From Heligmosomoides polygyrus polygyrus (Eukaryota > Nematoda > Chromadorea > Rhabditida > Heligmosomidae), in the NCBI GenBank assembly GCA_947396885.1, contig OX377206.1, positions 50,327,631 through 50,391,630 on the forward strand: 64,000 nucleotides of DNA, read 5' to 3'. Below, piece after piece: positions 39,451 to 48,200 of the stretch; positions within the stretch are counted from its first letter, which is position 1; each line of letters opens with the position of its first letter. The position numbers were made by a program, and so were the translations under genes. Under the pieces are notes generated by a model that saw only the letters and a list, made by a program, of their open reading frames with translations, had not been told where the DNA came from and did not search any database.

Positions 39451-40480
39451 TGCTAATGTGATGATATAAAGGTCTATGAAGCCTACAACCATGACAACAA
39501 AACTTTTGTTCACCGAGCGCTAACTCAGTCCATCGGCAATATGTTTAAGTGCGCCAACAATGGGCAAATTCTTGTCATTCTCTCTAAAATAAAAGTTCTC
39601 TACAATGGTAATGTCCCTGCCTTGGATTATAAAGTAAACGGCTGTGAGCTGCTTTCCGTCTCTGATGTTCGCGATCTTGCTATTTATACTGATAATAAAT
39701 TGAAGTTTGAGAAGCGTATCAATAATGTTGTGCGGGAAGCTTTTTCCATTGTGCATTTGATTTGTAAAAGCATAAAATGCAATGACAGCATCATACTGAT
39801 TAGTTCATAGAACATGTGTAATCCCTATATTAGGGTATTGCTCGCAGGTTTAGTGTCTCTCCTCAAAAGAAGTTACAGCCCAAAATTGAGAGGGTTCAGA
39901 AGTCTTTCATCAGAATTCTATTATGCAGATGTAGATGTAAGTTCTTGCATGAGGGCGACCCCAAATTATTGGGAAAGACATAAACTTGGGCAAGAAAAAG
40001 AAAAAGAAAAAGAACTTAGACAAGAAAGACATAAACCAAAAACATAAACCTAAAATTAAAAGTCTCTTCTACAGACAAATACTCAGTGATTTAGTTTTTT
40101 GCTTCAGGGTCTTTGAAAGAGCGTCTCTACTTAAAAAATTCAAGTACTGGGTGTTTGTGCCTGCACTTGATCATAGTAATAACTTCCACCTCTAATTCAC
40201 AAATATAAAACGGAAAAATCGTGGAAAGGTTTTAATTTCTCTTGTTAACCGACGTGCTCGTTGGTTAATGTTGCCTCCAGACCTATTAGTCACCAAATGT
40301 TTTCGTTTTTTGAAAAGGGTTGACAAGGATAGACTTAATTTCAACATTGCACCTAGTTGAAATCATCTACTGGCAGATCCTAGTCTTTCGTTCTCTTTTG
40401 CATCTAATTCAGGGTGCTGATATGCCTTGTTTTCGTGTAAGAGAACATGCTGTTGTGATGTAATTGTGTTCTTTGCCCTT
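39451..40480 (+). pseudogene. CR1-like LINE ORF2 remnant, reverse transcriptase, right part and C-terminus
   Basis: The CR1-like frame interrupted at 37,050 resumes here. DDIKVYEAYNHDNKTFVHRA starts at the catalytic Asp-Asp codons 39,460-39,465, followed by IGNMFKCANN, KVLYNGNVPALDYKVNG, VSDVRDLAIYTDNKLKFEKR and FSIVHLICKSIKCND (open to 39,808). A shifted frame then gives the C-terminal blocks IERVQKSF, CRCRCKFLHEGDP and, after an A-rich expansion at 39,990-40,020, FCFRVFERASLLKKFKYWV. The coding signal fades near 40,200, and similarity to a CR1 C-terminus may extend to about 40,400. Confidence 0.82.
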
Positions 40481-40657
40481 AATTTCTAATTTCTATTTTA
40501 CTCCTATTTTTTTCTGGTCATAACCAGCAACTGTTCCATATTCTTTTTCCTGCTCAACATTGTTGCTCTTATCTTTTCATTTCTTGGGGTTATGTTCAGT
40601 CTTCTATATAGCACTGAAAACCTTCGCTTTCCTCCTTCTTCCTACAGCAGGGTTACG

Positions 40658-40918
40658 TCATGCGTGTTTGGATGGAATTGACGGATCTACTAAGCTGGTA
40701 TCCGGAGCCGTTTTCGATTGCGACTTGCAGTGTTTGGATGGCCACGGCTCTTCTCCATCAACAGCTCCACTAATCAGCCTCTCAGCTCTTAATTTTGCCT
40801 TAAAACAAGATATTTCAAAATACTTCATCATATCATCACTATTCTCTTCAGCAAGTTTTCCCTCTCTTGCAGATGCATATTGCATTAGGTCACACTGCTG
40901 CGGTTTGATTTGCTGAGG
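40658..40918 (-). CDS. Hypothetical reverse-strand exon-like open frame
   Basis: A reverse-strand frame of about 86 codons is open between stops, with its first ATG at 40,885. It is balanced in composition and polar: AREGKLAEENSDDMMKYFEI in the N-terminal part, KAKLRAERL, and PWPSKHCKSQSKTAPD near the C-terminus. I do not recognise a family. Upstream on the same strand an ATG is followed directly by GTGAGT (about 40,955), and a CCGCAG lies 56 bp downstream, so a small intron is conceivable, but the acceptor is a poor match to the usual nematode TTTTCAG. Everything further upstream is a SINE-like element. It could be the last exon of a truncated gene or part of an unrecognised repeat. Confidence 0.25.
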   Translation of the reverse strand, partial: PQQIKPQQCDLMQYASAREGKLAEENSDDMMKYFEISCFKAKLRAERLISGAVDGEEPWPSKHCKSQSKTAPDTSLVDPSIPSKHA

Positions 40919-40999
40919 TTTCTAGTGTTTGTTCACCGCGTTGTGTTACTCACCATGCTGTGTCCTTCTCTACTTTAGAATTGTGCGCAAATTTGTTTA

Positions 41000-41303
41000 A
41001 ATAAAAAATAAAGGATAAAGGACGACTTACTCAGTCCCCTTTGGGATGCGCCACGCACTCTACCTCTACGGGATGTAGTGGAGGCGATTTGCATGCGTAT
41101 TTGGCCATACAATGACTTGCAGTGGCAGCTGATGAAAAAGTCAGCGCTTTATCCTTCCCGATTAAGTCTGGTACCAATTCACCGACCCCGGGGAAAGGAA
41201 GGCTTGTTTGGCCTGGACGGGAAAACCGAACCAAGAACCTGGTATCGGGTGCACGCGACAGCCGGCGTACCTTCCGACTGCTACACGCGCCCCCATGTGC
41301 AAA
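41000..41303 (-). mobile_element. tRNA-derived SINE-like element, reverse copy
   Basis: Read on the reverse strand, this roughly 300-bp element starts GGGGGCGCGTGTAGCAGTCGG (A-box-like), continues CGGCTGTCGCGTGCACCCG and GATACCAGGTTCTTGGTTCGG (B-box region), then GTCGGTGAATTGGTACCAG, GCGTGGCGCATCCC, and ends in a T-rich CTTTATCCTTTATTTTTT tail. The same order of blocks is found in the opposite orientation at 41,330-41,625. The promoter-like head and simple tail suggest a tRNA-derived SINE; the B box is imperfect, so the class is inferred. Confidence 0.65.
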
Positions 41304-41329
41304 CAAATAAATAAAATTAAACAAAATAA

Positions 41330-41625
41330 GAGCGTGTGTAGCGCAGTTGGATAGGTGCCGGTTGTCGCGTGCACCCGATACCAGGTTCCTAGTTCGTTTT
41401 CCCGCCCAGGCCAACTAAGTCTTCTATCCCTCCGGGGTCGGTGATTTGGCACCAGTCTTGTCTGGGAAGGATTAAGGTTTGATTTGTTCATCGGCTGACC
41501 ATCCAGTCATTGTAGGTCCAAATATGCATTTAAATCGCCATGACATTCCGTCAAAGTAGAGTGCGTGGCGCATCTCAAAAGGGATTGTGTAACGCTGTTC
41601 TTTATCCGTTATTCTATAGGTAAAT
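41330..41625 (+). mobile_element. tRNA-derived SINE-like element, forward copy
   Basis: This is the forward partner of the reverse element at 41,000-41,303: GAGCGTGTGTAGCGCAGTTGG, CGGTTGTCGCGTGCACCCG, GATACCAGGTTCCTAGTTCG, GGGGTCGGTGATTTGG, GAGTGCGTGGCGCATCTC and a CTTTATCCGTTATTC tail. The two copies are diverged (several differences per 50 bp) and lie head to head with only about 27 bp of A-rich sequence (41,304-41,330) between them. The promoter heads face each other's backs, so transcription would diverge. Confidence 0.65.
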
Positions 41626-42210
41626 GAATATATAAAAATAAGTAAATTTCCACACCTCACCTCCGTTAGATGATCTGTGGTAAGCGTTGGCTGGGAGGTT
41701 GGCACTGTCGGTGCCACAGTGCTCAGTTTCGATCCGAATAGGGATTGTGTTACGTTGTCTGAGGAAAAGCGAGGGCGGCACGAATTGGAAGTCGGTGTTT
41801 CACAAGAAAGCGAACCTGAATAGTACTCACAAATGAACATTATGAATGTTACAATACAGTCACAATATAGCCGGAGAGCTGATGGCCTGCGGGTGAGGGC
41901 CTGAACTTACGAATGTCATCGCTATATGCCGCAACATATGCCGCAAGACGGCATATTTTTCTCCTATATTTCCATCCGTTCTACCCCTTTGTTTACTTGT
42001 TCAGGAATATTTTCAGCCGTTTTTATGTTTGCTCACAATAGTTCGGCAACACCTTAATTTTTGTCCTTAAGTTTCTCTTATTACTTTGGATTCATTTCCC
42101 AAAGGTATTTCCAAGTCCGACACATTGGTCCCTGGTGTTCGTTCAATCCAGTCTTCAGCGTCCTGTCCTAATTCCTCACCAACTAGGATCAATTAACTTC
42201 GCCGCTCTAA
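41626..42210. other. No recognisable feature
   Basis: About 580 bp between the SINE pair and the next repeat. A segment with GGTGCCACAGTGCTCAG and TTTCGATCC (about 41,712-41,738) faintly resembles another SINE head, but I cannot support it. No coding frame here is convincing. Confidence 0.4.
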
Positions 42211-42214
42211 TTAC

Positions 42215-42345
42215 GATTTAGGTGGTAGCCGGCGGCCCTTTCTGACGAAGGGAAACCGTAGTTGGCCGAATAACTGGACAAAAACCAGTGAGAGCTTTAT
42301 TCAAAGTCCGAAGAAGTAGTCGCGTGTTCGCTACAGTGCTGCCAC
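42215..42345 (-). other. Possible degraded LTR fragment
   Basis: On the reverse strand the sequence starts TGTAGCGAACACGCGA (from 42,335), carries an AATAAAG polyadenylation-type signal at 42,295-42,301, and reaches CCGCCGGCTACCACC near 42,220. A TG start with an internal AATAAA would fit a short LTR such as those of BEL/Pao elements, whose glycoprotein relatives are found at 60-64 kb. No partner LTR, primer-binding site or target duplication is visible, so this remains a guess. Confidence 0.2.
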
Positions 42346-42484
42346 ATGTGACAATGATCAGTGGCGGCGCGGCGGCGGATGGTGCAGCCGCGATGGCCAT
42401 TCGTAAGTTCGATCCGCTCCCCATGGCCTACAAATACGTAGGCGAGCGGATCGCTTAAGGTACCTAACCTGCATTAGCTCCAGC

Positions 42485-42800
42485 TGTCACTTTAGTGCGG
42501 CGGACTGGACGGCTGATGTTTTCCGCATCCATACTGTATTACATCTTTGAGTCTTCAACACTCGCAATAATACCGTTGCGTTCGGCACAAAAAGCCCTGT
42601 CGAATTGTGCGAATCTCGACCAACTTCAGAAAAATCGATTTTGTGACAATTTCGCATCGAGGACGAGGGCGCCCTAGGCCGAGCCTGCGCAGATCATTAC
42701 TTCATCGGAAAGAAATCGATATTTTCGAAAATGGCCAAATTTCCTCTCCAAACGTCGTTCATAGTTATCTAGGGAGTTATTTGGGGCGCTGATCACGAAT
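42485..42800 (+). repeat. Dispersed repeat X, copy 1
   Basis: The segment shares ordered blocks with 51,930-52,130 and 52,555-52,815: GCCATTTTAGAGCGGCGGA (here CACTTTAGTGCGGCGGA), GCACAAAAAGCCCTGTCGAA, TTCAGAAAAATCGATTTTGTG, AATTTCGCATCGAGG and TGGCCAAATTTCCTCTCC. It has no coding capacity. The blocks ATCGATTTT and CGAAAAT suggest a non-autonomous DNA element, but no termini or target duplications could be fixed. Confidence 0.6.
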
Positions 42801-43500
42801 ACTAGGCATGTTTTTGAAAATGCCGTCAATTTTTTAGAAGAGAAAAGCGCAAACACGTTGAGAAATTGGTGCTTCAGGGATCCTGAAAGTGTGGATTCCC
42901 TTGTACGATGCGCGAGCACCTGGATTTCACATTATAATCTTACGTACATGCTTTCTTGCTTTCAGTAGGACTGTTCAATCTTTCGCTCTTTTAGGTACCT
43001 TCATGTACCTTTTAAGAAGTCAGTTCTTGGTGTGACCACTAATATATTTCAAATTATCCGCTTTCGAAAGACACCACCTAGTGGAAAGGCCAGCCCCTGA
43101 ACCGGTATAGCAACCTACAAGCAGCCGTATCACGTTTTTCGAATACCTTCTAACATGTTGGAAAACTGTGAGCATTCGAATCCACTCGACTACTCGAAAC
43201 TTCTGCTATGTTGGGTAGGGGAAATTTCGTCAATTATAGCGGGAAGGTATAGCGCTACCCGTCAGCTATACAAATTAGCCCAGAACACAATAATCTGCCA
43301 ACGACTTTTGAAGGAGAAGCTTTTAGAAAGGACCTGGATCAAGTCGTTTATGAATTATACGTGAGTTGTTTTGGGACGTCCTAATCCTCCAGGAATTGCT
43401 TCAACCTAGCAGAAAAAAGTTCATTCTTTCTCGGCTTCCTTTTACATTAAGCCGCTACAGCAGCAGTCACCCTTGGTTTAGACTTAGCTACTTACTAGAT
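42801..43500. other. No recognisable feature
   Basis: About 700 bp without a recognisable coding, RNA or repeat signal. The longest open frames here are under 85 codons and resemble nothing I know. Confidence 0.4.
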
Positions 43501-43504
43501 ACTT

Positions 43505-44880
43505 AAACGGCCTGTCTTAGCTGGTCATAGGCGAGCCACATCGCTTCCATTCGTTGAGTTGTACTGCCGTCATCATCTAGTACGTTGTCACCACTCGAAT
43601 TCGGTGGCTTTGGCGAGCAGCTTGATTCATTCCCGACTGAAATGCCAGTTGGGTCAGCTCTCCTTGCTGGAAGATTTTCAGAGGGCGCTTGACATCCTTC
43701 GGGATCCATTCCAGTACCCTCTCCGTCCAGTAGAGGTCTTTTCTCCCCATGGCTGACCGACCAATCAGCTTTTCACACGTAATCCGTTGATTCTCGAAAA
43801 TAAGATATTCTTCTGGTGTCGGAGGTGCAAAGTTCGACTAAATGTTGAGCCTGCCTGTTGTAATTCGCAACACGTCGCTCTAGCGCTGTTTGGGTGGTTG
43901 TTAGCGTCTCTGGCATCGCGTCCAGCGACGTAACAGAGAGCAGGTAGAACAATTGAGTCGAAAAAGTATGCTCAGAGGTCGGGATACATCAAGACTGTAG
44001 CCTCCTTAAGAGATTCGCATTCTTCACAAGCAGCTCTTTGCCCTGAACGACTTTATTGCCCATTTCAGAGCTGTGGTAATAGCTTCGGAACCCTTTCCAC
44101 AAGAAAATGGTGATGATCGGCGGAACAGCCGATTAGTAGCTGAATTGTCCCCTTGCACCCAGCGTAGCAGTCGGCCCATGTTCCCACGTTGGACGAGTTC
44201 ACTGTTTGATCGGCGAGGGGGTCGAAATGACGTTCGCCTAAACGCTATCGAATGCATTCTCTGCATTCTAGTGGACGAAGAAATAGAGACAGATGGTATT
44301 TCCGGCAAACTTCAATGCTCCTCGAGACGGTATAGATGTGTTTCATGCGGCTGAAACCCTAGCTTAATCCAGCCATCTCCACCTGTTGCACTTCATCCAC
44401 CGTCCTTGATATTGATTCAAGAATGATTCTCGTGAGTAGCTTGTGAGGTACACTCACAGGCTTTTCGAAGATCGTCTCTGTCGCCTTTCGTGCGAAGAAG
44501 GAAAATGCTCGAGTTCCTCTCGAGCATTTGAGGATTTGTCCTTTCGCAGTTAGGATGAGATGTGTGCCAGCATGACGCATGTCGGATGTAATTTATCTCG
44601 AAGAAGGTATGAGGGTAGAAAATATAGTATAGTAGGTGTGCCACTCTTTATGCTCTTAATCGCGCGTTGTACTTCTGAAGGAAGAATCGAAGGCGAGCCT
44701 TCACCAGCGGGATTATTGGGGCCTGGCACAAGAGCAGATGAGGAAAACAGGTACGTGTAGAACCGCTTCCTTATCGATTCCATCTCATGACGGGAAGAAC
44801 TAAGAGTTCCATCCTCGTTCAGAAAGGCTGATGGCAGAGCAGTGGATTTACGGGAATCCCTGCGGCACTTCTTCAAACTG
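43505..44880 (-). pseudogene. Second RTE-clade LINE fragment, reverse transcriptase to C-terminus
   Basis: Reverse-strand translation in several frames gives the order expected for the 3' half of a second RTE lineage. LNEDGTLSSSRHEMESIRKR starts near 44,815, followed by ILPSEVQRAIKSIKSGTP, KGDRDDLRKACE and a frame with LTRIILESISRTVDEVQQVE (about 44,440). Then come NAFDSV-like and ITTALKWAIKSFRA blocks (about 44,060), TALERRVANYNRQAQHLVEL (about 43,880) and finally MMTAVQLNEWKRCGSP at about 43,515. Frameshifts divide nearly every block and the catalytic YADD region is lost. The lineage is distinct from the RTE at 37.05-39.45 kb and probably the same as the 5' fragment at 59.2-59.8 kb. Confidence 0.75.
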
Positions 44881-45283
44881 ACTTATGTAGTGTTTCCAAG
44901 AACTTTTCGTATCTTTTGCACAGTATATCCCTTGCCATGCTTCGTCAGTCTGCCAGCTGGCGGTGCCGCGTGCGGTCGGTTATTGACCCCGGCGTTTTAC
45001 TCAACTGTGCTGCCAGTTCTACGTATCCTAGCTGCTTCGACTATCCGTTAGCTGGTTACTCTTAGTTTCTGTGAGCACCAATGTGGCAAGGTGTGAAGAG
45101 CTTTGAAGAAATTGCCACCGTCATAGGTCTATCTCCAATTTTCGTTCTTTTGTAGCGTCGTGCGCCTCTTTGATCGACAGACGCGTGAGGTTTTGACATT
45201 TTGATCTTGCGTAGCTATATTGTGTCACTTAACCTCGTTAGCTACCTCTGGTGTACTGGTTTGATTTGCATACCGTCTTTGTG
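44881..45283 (+). other. Leader-like region upstream of a CR1-like ORF1
   Basis: This lies between the reverse-strand RTE fragment and the first ATG of the CR1-like ORF1. It is non-coding by inspection and could be the 5' untranslated region of the LINE at 45.28 kb, but I recognise no conserved 5' sequence and cannot set the element's left end. Confidence 0.3.
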
Positions 45284-45672
45284 ATGGATACTTGCTGCAC
45301 CTCTTGTTCAGAATCCACGTCAAGGAGGACTGAAGCGTCATCGTATCGACTTCACCATGCCGCCGACTAGCCCTCCTGACCTTGATCTTCAGGACGAGGC
45401 CTCTCTCAAAGATGAATCTCTACCCTCTCATCTCAGAACAGTTGTTTCATATCTGGTTGAGGACCGTAAGCAGACTCAATCACTTCTTAAGTTGTGTAGA
45501 GAGCTGACCGAAGAAGTTCGCTTACTTATAAGTGAGAATGCTAGGCTGAAGCAACAGATCTCTGTTGTCAGTAACAATCTCTTTCAATTCAAATCAGTTT
45601 CATTAAGCCTCAGGTGGCTGGTATCGAGGTAGCAAGCTGTCACAACGATGTTTTGTTGCGATCAAAACTTCT

Positions 45673-45747
45673 AGCGCCAGGCGGGACTCGAACCCGCACC
45701 TCCCTCTGACCGGGCGGGAATGCTCTACGCCTTTACACCACCGGCGC
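45673..45747 (-). tRNA. tRNA-like gene, left arm of palindrome
   Basis: This is the exact reverse complement of the copy at 45,982-46,056, with the same fold and the same unusual anticodon arm. It reads outward on the reverse strand, away from the palindrome centre. As both copies are identical, whatever applies to one applies to the other. Confidence 0.5.
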
Positions 45748-45981
45748 CGTTTGATCGAACGCAACATCCACACCTCGTGGGACCGATCAGCACTCACCCG
45801 TATCCGGGATGATCTGGCCGCTGATATCAGCATGGAACCAGTTAAGCTGATGGTCTGAAGTTGAGCGCTCTCAGACCATCAGCTTAACTGGTTCCATGCT
45901 GATATCAGCGGCCAGATCATCCCGGATACGGGTGAGTGCTGATCGGTCCCACGAGGTGTGGATGTTGCGTTCGATCAAACG

Positions 45982-46056
45982 GCGCCGGTGGTGTAAAGGC
46001 GTAGAGCATTCCCGCCCGGTCAGAGGGAGGTGCGGGTTCGAGTCCCGCCTGGCGCT
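45982..46056 (+). tRNA. tRNA-like gene, right arm of palindrome (Gly-like body, odd anticodon arm)
   Basis: The 75 bases fold as a tRNA: acceptor GCGCCGG with CTGGCGC (one G-U pair), a short D stem GTG/CAT with a 13-base loop, and a T arm GCGGG-TTCGAGT-CCCGC. The internal promoter boxes are good: an A box in TGGTGTAAAGG and a B box GGTTCGAGTCC that fits the consensus. The body resembles eukaryotic tRNA-Gly. The anticodon arm is weak: stem CCCGC/GAGGG has a G-A mismatch, and the loop CCGGTCA has C instead of the near-invariant U33, nominally giving anticodon GGT (Thr). It is best read as a tRNA-like RNA or a pseudogene that may still be transcribed by RNA polymerase III. No T-run terminator follows closely. 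Confidence 0.5.
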
Positions 46057-46816
46057 AGAAGTTTTGATCGCAACAAAACATCGTTGTGACAATCTCTTTC
46101 AAGATTCTACTCCGCTTAAACCTGACTCTGGCAAGGCATTTATTAGACCCGATGAGCATTTCACGTCGCTATGAGGAAGTTGAGCGCTCTCATTCTATTA
46201 TCATCGCTGGAATTGCAGAGAGTAACTATCCATCCTCATCAGCAAGAGGTATTCAAGACATGCAATGTGTTCGCGACATTATGATTTCTTGTCTATTGAT
46301 TCTGCACCCGTATCAGTTTACCGCCTAGGACGTTACAATAGGAGTTACCCTAGGCTAATTAAAGTAGTCTTGCCTGCTTCGCTAAAGAAATATTGAGACG
46401 GGCCCCTCGTTTGAAGCATTTCAAAGCCTCTGACCTTACGTAAGGCCGTCTCTTCCAAAGGCGGAAAGGGAGGGGCTGAGAAAAGAACGAGAGACTCGTC
46501 GCAATGTCGATCGCGCTTCCATTTCGAACCAGCCCATATTGCGTACACCTTCTAATGTTGAAAATATTACGGATACATATATGCGATGCACACCTAGCCA
46601 CATCTATTATGTCAAACTAGGAAGCCATCATCGGAATGCTTACAGAAATCTATCATGCCTTCTTTCTAATGTACGGTTAATCACCAAGAATAAAAACGGC
46701 TTCATATTTTCACTCGATGACCATCGATATGACGTAGTTGCACTCATTGAAACATGGCTAGACAGTAAAACGGAGAGCACTCTTCTCCTTGGTGAATGGG
46801 CTTTTCAGTACGATTT

Positions 46817-48200
46817 TTCTTCGCTGTGACAGGAAGGCAAATGCAAGGCAATGATGAATTTCGGATTGAATTTCGGCGATTTCGGCAATGATGAAGAAGT
46901 CGAAAGATGGCCGGAAAAGGTGACACCGTCTTGTAGGAATCGAGGAGATAGACGACAGCTGATCCCATAACAAATCCTACGTCCTCCACTTTGTGGGACG
47001 GATCCTTCTCCCACGAATGTTTAGTGTTTCGTCTCTCAAAGCGAGCGAACAAGTCATCTGCTTTCCAAGAGTGCAAAACATTGAGCAGGTAATTTGGAAT
47101 TAAAATTCAGTACGATTTAATATCAAGAAAGCGCGAAAATTGACAGAACTTTCTCCTCAATCTATTCGAGAAGTTGGTGACGAAGAATCCATTCCCGAAC
47201 GTAGGTTATTTCACTGATTCGATGCTCAAGCTACATAAAGAAACTTCCGCATATTCGTCTCTTATGTGGAAACCAGATTCGAATGCCCAAACAACAAATT
47301 TGCAAAAATAAGAGGGGTAATGCAAAAGGGCTTTTAAACAACACAAAATCCAAAACTTTCCAATCCTTTGGGGGTTGCAGAAAGCGCAAGCAAGCAAAAA
47401 ACAGTCTATGAGTACCGAGCATTGTTGTTGATACCAACAATTGTTCATCGTTTAACGTAAGGTGCAAGAGATCATACCTAAAGATGTCTGAAGGATAGCA
47501 GATGCTACATCAGTACTGTCATCGCGTTGGTCCTCTCCATCATGTGATGACCAATCCATGCTCGCTGTTCCTGAAATCGTCGTCCCATGTTATGTATGAG
47601 ATAAAGGGTATAAGTTGGAAATTAGTGTGTCTTATCTTTCAAGAGTATAGCGGAATTTCCACTCTATAGACTGTTGCCAATAAGGACTAAATTTAAGTTC
47701 TCTTTCGGCTAAAAAGTTATCTACATCCAGAACGCGATCAAATTCTTGAGCTCGGTCTCTATCTAGGCATGTCATCTAAAGCATTTTAAGAATATAAGAA
47801 TATAGTGAAATTTGGAAGAGTGTTTGTTAGCGCGCGAAAGCTTGTACAGCTCTACAGATAAGGCGTAGTTTGGCAGGCCAGTTTAACCAACTCTTGCGCG
47901 ACGTGTGTAGCGATTCTATATATCTTCTGAGGAAAAGTACAGAACACACGCATTACAGTTTGTCTAATTTCGTAGGAGTATTGCACGAACTTGGCAGTCG
48001 TAATCAATTCGACGAATAACGCAATAAGGTGGCAGTTAGGCACAGCCAAAAGCAGAAGCAGAAAAGATTTTCAAACTGAGAGCCTCTGTTATTTTCCAGG
48101 CAAACCAATATTTTGAAGCAAATTAGAAAGGAAATCAAAGGCTGTGCAAAATGAAACCAGCGGTAGATATCAGTGGCTGTGCCGCCTGGAGACTCACGTA
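46817..48200. other. Unassigned region after the CR1-like fragment
   Basis: About 1.4 kb with no convincing gene. A direct repeat TTCAGTACGATTT occurs at 46,804-46,816 and 47,106-47,118 and could mark a 290-bp insertion. Reverse-strand open frames at 46,744-47,076 and 47,206-47,467 show no known motif. The rest is AT-rich and non-coding in appearance. Confidence 0.4.

Larger units (their letters stand above)
45574..46102. mobile_element. Palindromic insertion with 14-bp direct repeats, carrying two tRNA-like genes
   Basis: The 14-mer ACAATCTCTTTCAA occurs at 45,574-45,587 and 46,089-46,102 and brackets about 501 bp that interrupt the CR1-like ORF1. Across the break the protein frame rejoins cleanly (LFQ then DSTPLKPDS), which supports a true insertion with a target-site duplication. 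The insert has about 50 bp of unique sequence (45,588-45,637) followed by a palindrome: arms 45,638-45,858 and 45,871-46,091, 221 bp each, reverse complements without a mismatch by eye, around a 12-bp spacer. Each arm carries a tRNA-like gene transcribed outward. The last three bases of the right arm overlap the direct repeat. The mobilising machinery is unknown. Confidence 0.85.
45284..46816 (+). pseudogene. CR1-like LINE 2: ORF1 and start of ORF2, interrupted by an insertion
   Basis: ORF1 may begin at 45,284 (MDTCCTSCSESTS, cysteine-rich) and after a frameshift continues from 45,357 with an acidic stretch and a coiled coil (RKQTQSLLKLCRELTEEVRL and LISENARLKQQI). It breaks at 45,587 inside SNNLFQ. 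The same frame resumes after a 0.5-kb insertion with NLFQDSTPLKPDSGKAF (46,092), then EEVERSHSIIIAGIAES (46,174) and, in other frames, VYRLGRYNRSYPRLIKVVLP (about 46,312) and RAPRLKHFKAS (about 46,403). ORF2 starts near 46,560 and shows an endonuclease N-terminus, DDHRYDVVALIETWLDSKTE (46,719-46,778), ending at about 46,816. It is a non-functional, truncated copy. Confidence 0.8.

Noticed and set aside
41031..41491. Overlapping open frames on both strands
   Set aside because: They lie within the head-to-head SINE-like pair and are mirrored between copies; no protein family is apparent.
45603..45833. Open frame across the left palindrome arm, duplicated at 45,896-46,174
   Set aside because: The two frames are identical because they are reverse-complement copies of the palindrome, and they read through the tRNA-like gene. 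Not protein-coding.
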